Shown here: positions 35,112 through 43,287 of the stretch, in pieces
How the letters are laid out: every line of letters starts with the position of its first letter
How positions within the stretch are numbered: position 1 is the stretch's first letter
DNA from: Demequina lignilytica
GTDB taxonomy: Bacteria; Actinomycetota; Actinomycetes; Actinomycetales; Demequinaceae
DNA length: 64,000 nucleotides
Direction: 5' to 3'
Assembly: GCF_030418305.1 (NCBI RefSeq)
Contig: NZ_JAUHPX010000002.1
Location: 310,001 to 374,000 of the forward strand
Position numbers and translations under genes: made by a program
Notes under the pieces: generated by a model
Told to the model about the DNA's origin: nothing
What the model saw: the letters and a program-made list of their open reading frames with translations, nothing else
Database searches by the model: none

Positions 35112-35618
35112 TCAGTCGAGCGGGCAGGTCCAGACGTTGAGGGTCATGTCGACCCCGCGGTACTCCTCCTCGATGACGCCCACGCGGGCGAACCCGACCG
35201 CACGGCACAGCGCGTTCGACGCGTCGTTGTCCACGTTGGGACAGGCCATCAGCAACGGCGCCGCCGCGGACTCGTCACGATGCGCCCGCGCGTCCTCGAC
35301 CAGCAGCCGCAGCGCAGCGCTCGCGGCACCCCTGCGCTGGAACGCGGGCAGCACGTTCCATCCGGCCTCGTAGCACGCTCGACCGTCCCACTCCGAGACC
35401 CACCAGCCGATGCCGCCGACCCCGACCCCGGCATCGTCCCGGATCGAGTACATCCGCGGCATCCCCGCGTCCCACCCGCGGATGTACTGCTCGTGGCGGC
35501 GGCGCACCCGCGCCTCCGTCTCCGGCCCGCCCAGGTGGGCGGTCATCTCCGGGGCGTTGGCCGCGATCAGCAGCGGCAGGTCGGCGTCCGTCCAGCGACG
35601 GAGCCGGTACCCGGTCAT
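35112..35618 (-). CDS. GNAT family N-acetyltransferase (RimJ/RimL-like)
   Basis: Protein of 168 aa with LRRWTDADLPLLIAANAPEM at the start, GGIGWWVSEWDGRACYEAGWNVLPAFQRRGAASAALRLLVE (motif A) and NDASNALCRAVGFARVGVIEEEYRG (motif B). This is the pattern of RimL-type acetyltransferases acting on protein N-termini or small amines. ATG 35618 overlaps the RraB-like stop (ATGA), so it is translationally coupled to that gene. Confidence 0.85.
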   Translation of the reverse strand: MTGYRLRRWTDADLPLLIAANAPEMTAHLGGPETEARVRRRHEQYIRGWDAGMPRMYSIRDDAGVGVGGIGWWVSEWDGRACYEAGWNVLPAFQRRGAASAALRLLVEDARAHRDESAAAPLLMACPNVDNDASNALCRAVGFARVGVIEEEYRGVDMTLNVWTCPLD

Positions 35619-36031
35619 CGCAGCACGTCGAGGGCGTCCGAGTCGCCCTTCTCCTCGTCGGTCAGCAGGCCGGCCCAGCCCTCGTACTCGCCGCCGTACT
35701 GGTCGGCGATGCGCTCGCACAGGTCGATGGTCTCGCGCAGGTAGTCCGGCACCAGCGGCTTGTTGAAGCCCCGCACGAACACCATCCACTCGGGGATGTC
35801 GTGGCTGGGCTCCACAAGCTCGTGGGTGATGCGCATGGCCCGCAGCTCGTCGACGGCGAGGCGCACCTTGGGCTCGGAGGTGAAGCTGAGGAAGAACTCG
35901 GACTCCCGCGGCGCGGTGACGTCCGCCCCGCGGGCCTCGAGCGCGTCGAGCTGCTGCGCATCGTCGCTCCACAGGCTGTACGGCGCGACCCTGCTGCGCC
36001 CGCCCCCGAACACCTTCGACAGGAAACCCAT
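35615..36031 (-). CDS. RraB-like (regulator of ribonuclease activity B) family protein
   Basis: Protein of 138 aa from ATG 36031 (MGFLSKVFGGG). The core, DDAQQLDALEARGADVTAPRESEFFLSFTSEPKVRLAVDELRA, resembles the RraB domain (PR-x-x-x-F-x-F and following helix). In E. coli RraB binds and inhibits RNase E; in actinobacteria the homologues are uncharacterised, so inhibition of an RNase E/G is inference only. It is coupled to the downstream GNAT and sits 31 bp after another GNAT gene, suggesting a three-gene operon. Confidence 0.65.
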   Translation of the reverse strand: MGFLSKVFGGGRSRVAPYSLWSDDAQQLDALEARGADVTAPRESEFFLSFTSEPKVRLAVDELRAMRITHELVEPSHDIPEWMVFVRGFNKPLVPDYLRETIDLCERIADQYGGEYEGWAGLLTDEEKGDSDALDVLR

Positions 36032-36062
36032 GGGGCTCACGCTATCCCGCGCGGGTCCCGGC

Positions 36063-36590
36063 TCACGACCCTTCGGGCCCCCGCGAGACCTCGACGAACC
36101 CCAGCCCCTCGTACAGCGCCCGCGCACCCGCGTTGTCCTCGTCCACGGTCAGCCCGAGGGCGTGCTCCCCCACGGCCTTGGCGGCGCGCGCGGCGGCGGC
36201 GAGCAGGCCCGACGCGACGCCCTGACGCCGGTGATCGGGGATCGTGAGGCAGTTGAGGACGAACGGGCTGTCCGGCGCGTCGTCGATCGTGATGCGCTGG
36301 ACGGTCGCGACCACGCCGGCGACGTAGCCGTCCTCGGTCACGCCCACCGGCGACGCGACGGGCATGAAGTCGCCCCACCGGCCGGTGAAGATCGACTGCG
36401 TCGAGGCGACCGCAGCGTCCCAGGTCTCGAAGCCGCGGCCCCCCTGGTAGGCCTCCCACGAGGCGGCGGCGAGCCACGGGATGTCCTCGGGCTGGAGCGG
36501 CCTGACGTGCGGCCAGGGGGTCGCGGCGGCGATGATGGAGTCCACGGGGGCCGTCATCACGATGCGCATCCTCGGGCTGTCGTCTGCCAT
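36063..36590 (-). CDS. GNAT family N-acetyltransferase, paralogue of 19166-19693
   Basis: Protein of 175 aa. CLTIPDHRRQGVASGLLAAAARAAK carries the CoA loop and LGLTVDEDNAGARALYEGLGFVEVSRGPEGS the C-terminal strand-helix. ATG 36590 (MADDSPRMRIVMTAP) gives exactly the length of the other copy; an open extension to 36620 lacks a ribosome site. It is probably the first gene of an operon with the RraB-like and RimL-like genes. Substrate unknown. Confidence 0.85.
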   Translation of the reverse strand: MADDSPRMRIVMTAPVDSIIAAATPWPHVRPLQPEDIPWLAAASWEAYQGGRGFETWDAAVASTQSIFTGRWGDFMPVASPVGVTEDGYVAGVVATVQRITIDDAPDSPFVLNCLTIPDHRRQGVASGLLAAAARAAKAVGEHALGLTVDEDNAGARALYEGLGFVEVSRGPEGS

Positions 36591-36613
36591 TCCAGCAACG
36601 TAGCACCGCCCTC

Positions 36614-36643
36614 TTGACACATACCCCCTGGGGTATGCATACT
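36614..36643 (+). promoter_or_regulatory. promoter with CsoR/CstR-type operator
   Basis: TTGACA (36614-36619), 18-bp spacer, CATACT (36638-36643). The spacer is almost filled by the palindrome CATACCCC-CT-GGGGTATG (36620-36637). The G-rich/C-rich 8-2-8 form is that of operators for CsoR-family copper or persulfide repressors, and it matches 55183-55200 in architecture. Confidence 0.75.
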
Positions 36644-36740
36644 GGACATCAAGCGACCGGCGCCGCCTCCCCCCTCATGGCCCGGTCGCCTCAGACCGAC
36701 CGGCGACCGCCGGGACAAGACGACAAGAAGGAGTCACCCT

Positions 36741-36911
36741 ATGTGCTCTCGCATCACCTGCAGCCAGTGCGGCAAGGCCACGTGGACCGGTTGCGGCAAC
36801 CACGTCGAGCAGGCCCTCGCGGGCGTCGCCAAGGACCAGCGCTGCACCTGCGAGCAGACCTCGAACGCCGGCTCGTTCGGCTCCATCTTCGGGTCGATCT
36901 TCTCGCGCTGA
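36741..36911 (+). CDS. 56-aa Cys-rich mini-protein under a CsoR-type promoter
   Basis: Starts MCSRITCSQCGKATWTGCG after AAGAAGGAG. Six cysteines (2, 7, 10, 18, 35, 37), with C-x-x-C at 7-10 and C-x-C at 35-37, plus His22; the tail is a Gly/Ser/Phe repeat (GSIFGSIFSR). Such a protein could bind copper or zinc, or carry persulfide. The palindromic promoter 36614-36643 and the terminator at 36930 make it a single-gene transcript. Similar Cys-rich small proteins near CsoR sites are known in actinobacteria but I cannot name a characterised one. Confidence 0.75.
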   Translation: MCSRITCSQCGKATWTGCGNHVEQALAGVAKDQRCTCEQTSNAGSFGSIFGSIFSR

Positions 36912-36929
36912 GCCGCTGAGAGCAGGCCG

Positions 36930-36961
36930 GACCCCGCCACTACCTTTCCGGTGGCGGGGTC
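36930..36961 (+). terminator. terminator of the Cys-rich mini-protein gene
   Basis: An 11-bp perfect stem (GACCCCGCCAC with its complement) around a 10-nt loop, followed by TTCTGCT. Confidence 0.7.
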
Positions 36962-37067
36962 TTCTGCTGTCCGGGGACGATGAGCGGGCCGGGACGATGC
37001 GGCGGTCACGCAAGATCAGGGCGTTCCCCGATGGCGGGTCCCGACCGCCCGTGCCTACGCTCGAGGC

Positions 37068-37298
37068 ATGAGCTACCCGACCGTCCCGCTCCCGCCCAAG
37101 GACACGGCGATCACCTACATCCTGTGGTTCTTCCTCGGGATCTTCGGCGTGCATCACTTCTACCTGGGCAAGATCGGCCGCGGGATCCTGTGGCTCCTGA
37201 CCGCGGGCCTGCTCGGCATCGGCTGGCTGGTCGACCTCTTCACCATCCCCAGCCAGGTCCGCACGGTGAACGCGCGGCGCGCCGCCGGCATCCGCTGA
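37068..37298 (+). CDS. TM2 domain protein
   Basis: Protein of 76 aa: [51 protein letters not shown] is a complete TM2 domain, two membrane helices joined by a short turn with the HHFYLGK motif. Function is unknown in bacteria. TACGCT ends 6 nt before the ATG (37056-37061) with no ribosome site, so the mRNA is probably leaderless. A GGGACGATGCGG motif lies 70 bp upstream. Confidence 0.88.
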   Translation: MSYPTVPLPPKDTAITYILWFFLGIFGVHHFYLGKIGRGILWLLTAGLLGIGWLVDLFTIPSQVRTVNARRAAGIR

Positions 37299-37350
37299 TC
37301 CCCACCGGACTCCCAGCCCCCTCCCAGGGACGTGCGGTCCACTGGATCGC

Positions 37351-38616
37351 ATGACCCGACGACGCGCCCTGCTCCCGCTTCTCGCCACCGCCACCCTCGC
37401 GCTGGGCGTCAGCGCCTGCGACGCCTCCGAGGCCGAGAGCACCTCCGCCGCGTCCGTCGACGCCGCCGCCATCGCCGACGTCTGGGACTCGACCGTCCTG
37501 CACACCTTCGAGGTCGAGTACGAGCAGACCGACTACGACGCCCTCATGTCCGCGTACGAGTCCGCGGGCGAGAAGGTGTGGATCGCGGCGACCGTCACCA
37601 TCGACGGGGTGACCTACGAGGATGCGGGCCTCAAGCTCAAGGGCAACTCCTCCCTGCGCGGAGCATCGAGCGCGGACGACCCGGCGACCCTGCCCTGGAT
37701 CGTGTGCCTCGACAAGTACGTCGACGGGCAGTCCCACGACGGCTCGACGGAGTTCGTCATCCGCGGCAACTCCTCCGAGACGTCCCTCAACGAGGCGATC
37801 GCGCTCGAGCTGCTCGACGCGTCGGGTCTCGCGGCCCAGCAGGCGATCTCCGTCGCGCTGACCGTCGACGACGGCGAGCCCGAGCTCCGGCTCGTGGTCG
37901 AGAATCCCGACGACTCCTGGATGGAGCGCGAGCTCGGCGACGGCGCGCTCTACAAGGCCGAGGCCGGCGGCGGCTACGACTACCTGGGCGACGACTCCGA
38001 CGCGTACGCCGAGGTCTTCGACCAGGAGGGAGGCGACGACGACCTGGAGCCGCTGATCGACTTCCTCGAGTTCGTGAACAACGCCGACGACGCGACGTTC
38101 GCCGCGGAGCTCGCCGACCACCTCGACGTCGACGCCTTCGCGACGTACCTCGCGTTCCAGGAGCTGGTCGACAACGACGACGACATCGACGGCCGCGGCA
38201 ACAACTCCTACCTCTACTTCGACCCCGACACCGGGCTCATGACGGTGGTGAACTGGGACCTCAACCTCGCCTACGGGGCGACGCCCGGCACGGGCGGCGG
38301 CGCAGGCGTCGGCGCGGGAGCAGACGCGGGCGACCGGACGATGCCCGGCGGGAGGGCGCCCGGCGGCGCCCAGGCCGGCGCGGGCGGGCCCAGCGACGGG
38401 AACATCCTCGCGGCACGCTTCCTGGCGGACGACGACCTCGCCGCCCTGGTCGACGCCGAGGTGACCCGCCTGACCGAGGCGCTCTACGGCGACGGCATCG
38501 CCGACGAGGCGCTCGACGCCTGGTCCTCGATGCTCCTCGACGGCGCGACGGACCTGGTCCCCGCCGAGACCATCGAGTCGGAGGCCTCCGCGCTGTCCGA
38601 CCGCTTCCCCGCATGA
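37351..38616 (+). CDS. CotH-kinase family lipoprotein
   Basis: Protein of 421 aa. A lipoprotein signal peptide ends at LGVSAC (Cys23). The rest matches the CotH kinase-like fold: GLKLKGNSSLRG near the start, FVIRGNSSETSLNEAIALELL, and the catalytic-region segment VDNDDDIDGRGNNSYLYFDPDTGLMTVVNWDLNLAYG. Spore CotH phosphorylates proteins with an atypical kinase fold; here the protein would sit outside the membrane, and its substrate is unknown. A Gly/Ala-rich low-complexity stretch (about 310-345) with a GGACGATGC motif interrupts the C-terminal part. Confidence 0.85.
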   Translation: MTRRRALLPLLATATLALGVSACDASEAESTSAASVDAAAIADVWDSTVLHTFEVEYEQTDYDALMSAYESAGEKVWIAATVTIDGVTYEDAGLKLKGNSSLRGASSADDPATLPWIVCLDKYVDGQSHDGSTEFVIRGNSSETSLNEAIALELLDASGLAAQQAISVALTVDDGEPELRLVVENPDDSWMERELGDGALYKAEAGGGYDYLGDDSDAYAEVFDQEGGDDDLEPLIDFLEFVNNADDATFAAELADHLDVDAFATYLAFQELVDNDDDIDGRGNNSYLYFDPDTGLMTVVNWDLNLAYGATPGTGGGAGVGAGADAGDRTMPGGRAPGGAQAGAGGPSDGNILAARFLADDDLAALVDAEVTRLTEALYGDGIADEALDAWSSMLLDGATDLVPAETIESEASALSDRFPA

Positions 38617-38687
38617 CGCATCGTCCCGGACCACCGCATCGTCCCCGCTGGTAGGTTCGACACGACGCCCAGGAACGGAGATCACAC

Positions 38688-39953
38688 GTGTCCGAGATGA
38701 CCGCGCCGCCCACCACGCAGCCGCGCTACGGCGTGCATTCCGAGGTCGGGCGCCTGCACTCCGTGCTCGTCTGCTCGCCGGGGCTCGCCCACCACCGGCT
38801 CACCCCCTCGAACTGCCACGACCTGCTCTACGACGACGTGCTCTGGGTCGAGCAGGCGGAGCAGCACCATCAGGGCTTCGTGACTCTGATGAAGGACCGC
38901 GGCATCGAGGTCAAGGAGCTGCACACCCTGCTGGCCGAGACCCTGCACGTGCCCGAGGCCCGTGACTGGCTGCTCAGCCGCAAGATCACCCCCGACGAGG
39001 TCGGGCTCGGCCTCGCGACCGACATCCGCGAGTTCCTCGACGAGCTCGACAGCGCCACGCTCGCCGACTACCTCATCGGCGGCCTCTCCACGCACGACCT
39101 CCCGCGCGACTTCTCCCCGCCCGGCGTCCAGCTGGTGCGCGAGGAGTCGGGCATGACGGACTACCTGCTGCCCCCGCTGCCCAACACGCTCTTCACACGC
39201 GACACCACCAGCTGGGTCTACGGCGGGGTCACCCTCAACCCGCTGTACTGGCCCGCACGCCACGCCGAGACGCTGCTGATGAAGGCCGTCTACTCGTACC
39301 ACCCCGACTTCGCGGGCGCGGTCCGCACCTGGTGGGGCGATCCCGAGATGGAGCACGGCTTCGCCACGCTCGAGGGCGGCGACGTCATGCCGATCGGCAA
39401 CGGCACCGTGGTGATCGGCATGTCGGAGCGCTCCTCCCGCCAGGCCATCACCCAGCTCGCGATGGAGCTGTTCCTGGGCGAGGGCGCGGAGCAGGTGATC
39501 GTGGCGAAGATGCCGCGCATGCGGGCCGCCATGCACCTCGACACCGTGTTCACGCTCGCCGACCGCGACGTCTGCACCGTGTTCCCCGGGATCATCGATC
39601 AGATCGAGACCTTCACCATCCGCGAGGCGCCCGCCCCGACGTTCCTCGACGTGAACCGCGAGGACCGGCCCTTCGTCGACGTCGTCGCGGGCGCGCTCGG
39701 GCTGGACCATCTGCGCGTGATCGAGACCGGCGGCGACCGCTACATGTCCGAGCGCCAGCAGTGGGACTCCGGCAACAACCTGCTCGCGCTCGAGCCCGGC
39801 GTGGTGGTCGCGTACGACCGCAACGTCGCCACCAACAAGAAGCTCCGGGCCGCGGGGGTCGAGGTGCTGGAGATCGTCGGCGCGGAGCTCGGCCGCGGGC
39901 GCGGCGGCGCGCACTGCATGACCCAGCCGCTGCTGCGGGACCCCGTCGACTGA
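38688..39953 (+). CDS. arcA: arginine deiminase
   Basis: Protein of 421 aa, full length for the family. Signatures in order: [15 protein letters not shown], the Asp-containing [10 protein letters not shown] and [13 protein letters not shown], then the His loop [13 protein letters not shown], and catalytic Cys410 in [10 protein letters not shown]. It converts L-arginine to citrulline and ammonia, the first step of the arginine deiminase pathway, giving ATP with ornithine carbamoyltransferase and carbamate kinase, which are not in the window. The GTG start has AACGGAG upstream; a TAGGTT -10 box is at 38652. Two copies of the dispersed motif, 18 bp apart and in the same orientation, sit in the promoter region (38618 and 38636). 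Confidence 0.95.
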   Translation: MSEMTAPPTTQPRYGVHSEVGRLHSVLVCSPGLAHHRLTPSNCHDLLYDDVLWVEQAEQHHQGFVTLMKDRGIEVKELHTLLAETLHVPEARDWLLSRKITPDEVGLGLATDIREFLDELDSATLADYLIGGLSTHDLPRDFSPPGVQLVREESGMTDYLLPPLPNTLFTRDTTSWVYGGVTLNPLYWPARHAETLLMKAVYSYHPDFAGAVRTWWGDPEMEHGFATLEGGDVMPIGNGTVVIGMSERSSRQAITQLAMELFLGEGAEQVIVAKMPRMRAAMHLDTVFTLADRDVCTVFPGIIDQIETFTIREAPAPTFLDVNREDRPFVDVVAGALGLDHLRVIETGGDRYMSERQQWDSGNNLLALEPGVVVAYDRNVATNKKLRAAGVEVLEIVGAELGRGRGGAHCMTQPLLRDPVD

Positions 39954-39973
39954 CCGCCGCCGCGGGGGGATCC

Positions 39974-40180
39974 ATGGCACCGGCGGAACCGTGCGCACGG
40001 CTGCGACGCAGCCCGACGTGGCACGGCATCGCCTACCTGGCGGCCGTCGGCCGCGCGCTGTGGGTGGCGGTGGCGCTGGTCGTCATCGCCGCGGTCGCCG
40101 TGGGCCTCTGGCTGGGCCGGGACGATGCGGCGGCCGGGTGCGCTGAGGATCCCCCCGTGGTGGACGCCGGGTCCTGCTGA
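39974..40180 (+). CDS. small single-span membrane protein, hypothetical
   Basis: Protein of 68 aa from ATG 39974, preceded by GGGGGGA and 20 bp after arcA. One hydrophobic helix (ALWVAVALVVIAAVAVGLWLG) is followed by a short outside tail with two cysteines (GCAEDPPVVDAGSC). The tail includes GRDDAAAG, encoded by a GGGACGATGCGG motif. It ends before a strong terminator. No family recognised. Confidence 0.55.
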   Translation: MAPAEPCARLRRSPTWHGIAYLAAVGRALWVAVALVVIAAVAVGLWLGRDDAAAGCAEDPPVVDAGSC

Positions 40181-40197
40181 CGCCACCCGGAGATGCG

Positions 40198-40231
40198 ACG
40201 AGCGCGGCCACACCGTCGTGGCCGCGCTCGT
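40198..40231 (+). terminator. strong intrinsic terminator after arcA and the small membrane gene
   Basis: A 14-bp perfect stem (ACGAGCGCGGCCAC with its complement) and a 6-nt loop ACCGTC. Confidence 0.8.
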
Positions 40232-40342
40232 GAGGCGAGGTGCGGGCACGCCATTGTGTCCGCACCCTTCGACGCTAACGCTCGTAACAGCGTGATGGCA
40301 CCCCGTTTGCCCAACCGTGACCTTCGCATCGTTGCAGATCTC

Positions 40343-40360
40343 GTGAGAGCGCGCTCTCAC
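40343..40360. promoter_or_regulatory. perfect 18-bp palindrome upstream of the Abhydrolase_9 gene
   Basis: GTGAGAGCG joined directly to CGCTCTCAC. It lies about 90 bp before the gene at 40448 and could be an operator of a LacI- or GntR-like repressor. The rest of the gap 40232-40447 shows no gene. Confidence 0.5.
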
Positions 40361-40447
40361 CTGTGAACGGAGGTCCGGGGTTCTCCGGGTCGCGCTGTTC
40401 CGGTCCGGATTCATCCCCGCTACAGTCGACCGCAGAGGGGGGCACCG

Positions 40448-42259
40448 ATGATGGCTCAGACCAGCGAATCACCCCATGCCGCGCGCGAGCGCGTGAGCGC
40501 GGACGAGCGACCCCGCAACCGCCACGAGCGCCACCTCGCGGGCAGCCGCCGCGCGACTCGGGAGGCCCGGCCCGGCTGGACCCGCCCCCCGCGGATCTTC
40601 GAGCCGAGCTTCTCGGGCGTGGGCCTGGTGGTCGGCGCCCTCTTCATCGCCGTCAGCCTGCTGCCGTCGCTCCTCCCCCGCGGATCCGTGGTCCAGGGCG
40701 TCGCCACGGGAGTGTCCTTCATGCTCGGCTACGGGATCGGCGCGGCCGGACACGCGATCTGGAACTACCTCGAGATCCCGAACCTGCGCGGGCGCGCGCG
40801 GACGATCGTCGCCTGGGTGCTGCTCGGCTTCATCGGTCTGATGCTGGCGTCCGCGATCTGGGGATGGGTCGGCTGGCAGAACGAGATCCGCCACACCTTC
40901 GGCATGGACGACCTCCACCCCACCGCATGGCCCCTCGTGATCGGCTCGGGGCTGCTGACCGCGGCGCTGGTCCTGATCGTGTCGAGGTCGTTCCGCACGC
41001 TGTTCCGCTGGGCGGGCGACACGCTCGACCGCTGGCTGCCGCGCCGTCTCGCGATCACGCTCTCCACGGCCGGGCTGCTCCTGCTGCTCTGGCTGCTCGT
41101 GTCCGGAGCGCTTGTGCAGGGCTTCTTCGCCGGGGCGAACGCGATCTTCTCCGTACGCGACACGAACGACAAGGCCGGCGTGGAGGAGGTGACCTCGGCC
41201 CTGCGCTCCGGCAGCCCCGCCTCGACGGTCGAGTGGGAGGATCTCGGCCGCCAGGGTCGCAGCTTCGTCTCCTCGGGCCCGACGATCGACGAGCTCGACG
41301 GCTACAACGACGGCGGAGCGCGTGAGCCCATCCGCGTCTACGTCGGCCTGAAGTCGGCGGACACGCTCGAGGAGCGCGCCCAGCTGCTGCTCGACGAGCT
41401 GATCCGCACGGGTGCGTTCGACCGGAAGGTGCTGATCGTCGGCACCACCACCGGCACCGGCTTCCTGGAGCCCAACGGCGTCGACTCCCTCGAGTACCTG
41501 TTCAACGGCGACACCGCGATCGCGGGCCTGCAGTACTCGTACCTGCCCAGCTGGATCTCGCTGCTCGCCGACCAGCAGGCCGTCAAGGAGACCTCGCAGG
41601 AGGAGTTCCGCGTCATCCACGACTACTGGGCCGAGCTGCCCGAGACCTCGCGACCCGAGATGTATCTGTACGGCCTCTCGCTGGGCTCGTACGGCGTGGA
41701 GTCGGTGCTCAGCAGCATCGACATCATCAACGAGCCGATCGACGGGGCGCTGCTGTCCGGGCCGCCGTTCGTCAACCTGCTGCACAACGAGCTCGAGCGG
41801 ACCCGCGACGCCGGCACGCCCCAGTGGCTGCCGACCGTGAGCGAGGGACGCACGGTCCGGTTCACGGGAGAGGTGGACTCGCTCGACGCGCCGACGTCGA
41901 CATGGGGCGACACCCGGATCGTCTACTTCCAGCACGGCTCCGACCCGGTGGTCTTCTTCACCCCCACCGCCTTCTACCGGGAGCCGGAGTGGATGCAGGG
42001 CACGCGCGCGCCGGACGTCTCGTCGACCATGGCATGGTTCCCGCTGGTGACAGGGTGGCAGCTGCTGCTCGACCTCCCCGCCGCGGGCTCCGTCCCCGAG
42101 GGCTATGGGCACATGTACTCCGTGACCGGCAACCTTCAGGCCTGGGTGGGCGTCACGGAGCCCGAGGGATGGACGGACGCCGACACGGACGCGCTCGCGG
42201 CACACCTGGAGGAACGCGTGGTCGAGCAGCGCACCCTGCTGGAGCAGCTCGGCGACTGA
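40448..42259 (+). CDS. membrane-anchored alpha/beta hydrolase (Abhydrolase_9 family)
   Basis: Protein of 603 aa. A charged N-terminus (about 50 residues) is followed by four to five membrane helices (about 60-240: GLVVGALFIAVSLLPSLLP, YGIGAAGHAIWNYLEIP, IVAWVLLGFIGLMLASAIWGW, LLTAALVLIVSRS, TAGLLLLLWLLVSGAL), then a C-terminal hydrolase domain with REPIRVYVGLKSADTLEERAQL, elbow LYGLSLGSYGVES and the final His in GYGHMYSVTGN. This two-part layout is that of the Abhydrolase_9_N/Abhydrolase_9 family. It acts at the membrane, probably as an esterase or lipase on an unknown lipid. ATG 40448 or 40451 follows AGAGGGGGG. Confidence 0.85.
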   Translation: MMAQTSESPHAARERVSADERPRNRHERHLAGSRRATREARPGWTRPPRIFEPSFSGVGLVVGALFIAVSLLPSLLPRGSVVQGVATGVSFMLGYGIGAAGHAIWNYLEIPNLRGRARTIVAWVLLGFIGLMLASAIWGWVGWQNEIRHTFGMDDLHPTAWPLVIGSGLLTAALVLIVSRSFRTLFRWAGDTLDRWLPRRLAITLSTAGLLLLLWLLVSGALVQGFFAGANAIFSVRDTNDKAGVEEVTSALRSGSPASTVEWEDLGRQGRSFVSSGPTIDELDGYNDGGAREPIRVYVGLKSADTLEERAQLLLDELIRTGAFDRKVLIVGTTTGTGFLEPNGVDSLEYLFNGDTAIAGLQYSYLPSWISLLADQQAVKETSQEEFRVIHDYWAELPETSRPEMYLYGLSLGSYGVESVLSSIDIINEPIDGALLSGPPFVNLLHNELERTRDAGTPQWLPTVSEGRTVRFTGEVDSLDAPTSTWGDTRIVYFQHGSDPVVFFTPTAFYREPEWMQGTRAPDVSSTMAWFPLVTGWQLLLDLPAAGSVPEGYGHMYSVTGNLQAWVGVTEPEGWTDADTDALAAHLEERVVEQRTLLEQLGD

Positions 42260-42286
42260 CCACGCGGCCCGTCGCGGCCGCACACG

Positions 42287-43273
42287 TCAGCGGCTGAGGT
42301 CGATCGTGACGCCCATGGTCGTGCCCTCGCCTGGCCCGAGCATGGGCGCGCCCGCGTGCGGACCGGTGCGGTCCGGACCGAACAGCGGCGCGTTCGTCGG
42401 CTCGATCCCCAGCGCCCAGCCGCCGCGGGTCGGGTAGATCCACTGGACGCAGCGCGGCTGCTCCGAGGCGCGCCACTCGACGGTAGCCGTGCGGCCCGTC
42501 GGAGACGTGACCCGGGCGCGCGCGACGCCCGCGGCGTCGGCGACCAGCCCCGCGTGCTCCCACACGGACTCCCCCACCGCGTCCGACGGCTCGGGGTACA
42601 CGGACCAGGGAACCACCGCGGCCTCGGGATCGCGCGGTTCATGCGTGGCGGCATCGACGGCCACCGTGGTGCCCGGCAGCACCAGCGGGGCGCCCAGGTT
42701 GACGTGGTAGAGCACGGGTATCGCTGCGGGCACGACGCCGCGGTTGACGACCGTGTCCCGCACCTCGACGCGCGGAGCTCCCGCGCGCACGCGGATCTCC
42801 CGCCGCACCTCGACCTGGCGACCGAACACGCTCGCGGAGTCGATCACGCCCGTCACGAGGACGTCGCCGTCCGGGGTGCGCCCGACGGCGACGTCCTCGG
42901 CCGGCGTGAGATGGTGCGAGCCGTGCAGGCCGAACCCGTCGCGCGCGGGGCCGATGTTGTCGAATCCGCAGGTCGCGAGCGCTCCCCCGCCGAACCGTCC
43001 GATCCATCCCTCACCGCGCGGGTCACGCGATCCGCCGCGCGGCCCCAGCGCGGAGCGCCAGGCGTACGGCACGTTGTCGAACCACAGCGAGCCTAGGTCG
43101 AGGCCGCGCTCGGGGAGGATCTCGACGCTCACGCCGCCGAGCATCGTCACGCGGTAGGAGCGTGCGCCGGGCCCCGACCGCGGGTCGCCGACCTGCTCCC
43201 GGATCTCGGCGAGAGCGTCGGGACGCGAGGCGAACCCCTCCGAGAGCAGGGACGAGGCGGATGACTCGGACAT
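42287..43273 (-). CDS. DUF4432 (aldose 1-epimerase-like) protein
   Basis: Protein of 328 aa with a galactose-mutarotase-like beta-sandwich pattern: GGVSVEILPERGLDLGSLWFDNVPYAW, RFGGGALATCGFDNIG, GLHGSHHLTPAEDV (candidate catalytic His), IPVLYHVNLGAPLVLPG and GWALGIEPTNAPLFGPD. It is the last gene of the sugar operon. It may interconvert sugar anomers or epimers before phosphorylation; the exact sugar is unknown. It lies 14 bp after the mannose-6-phosphate isomerase gene. Confidence 0.8.
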   Translation of the reverse strand: MSESSASSLLSEGFASRPDALAEIREQVGDPRSGPGARSYRVTMLGGVSVEILPERGLDLGSLWFDNVPYAWRSALGPRGGSRDPRGEGWIGRFGGGALATCGFDNIGPARDGFGLHGSHHLTPAEDVAVGRTPDGDVLVTGVIDSASVFGRQVEVRREIRVRAGAPRVEVRDTVVNRGVVPAAIPVLYHVNLGAPLVLPGTTVAVDAATHEPRDPEAAVVPWSVYPEPSDAVGESVWEHAGLVADAAGVARARVTSPTGRTATVEWRASEQPRCVQWIYPTRGGWALGIEPTNAPLFGPDRTGPHAGAPMLGPGEGTTMGVTIDLSR

Positions 43274-43287
43274 GGCGGCCGCCGCCC

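Noticed and set aside
35112..35972. 286-codon frame extending the RimL-like gene upstream
   Set aside because: The first 118 codons overlap the RraB-like gene in another frame; the ATGA junction at 35615-35618 marks the real start.
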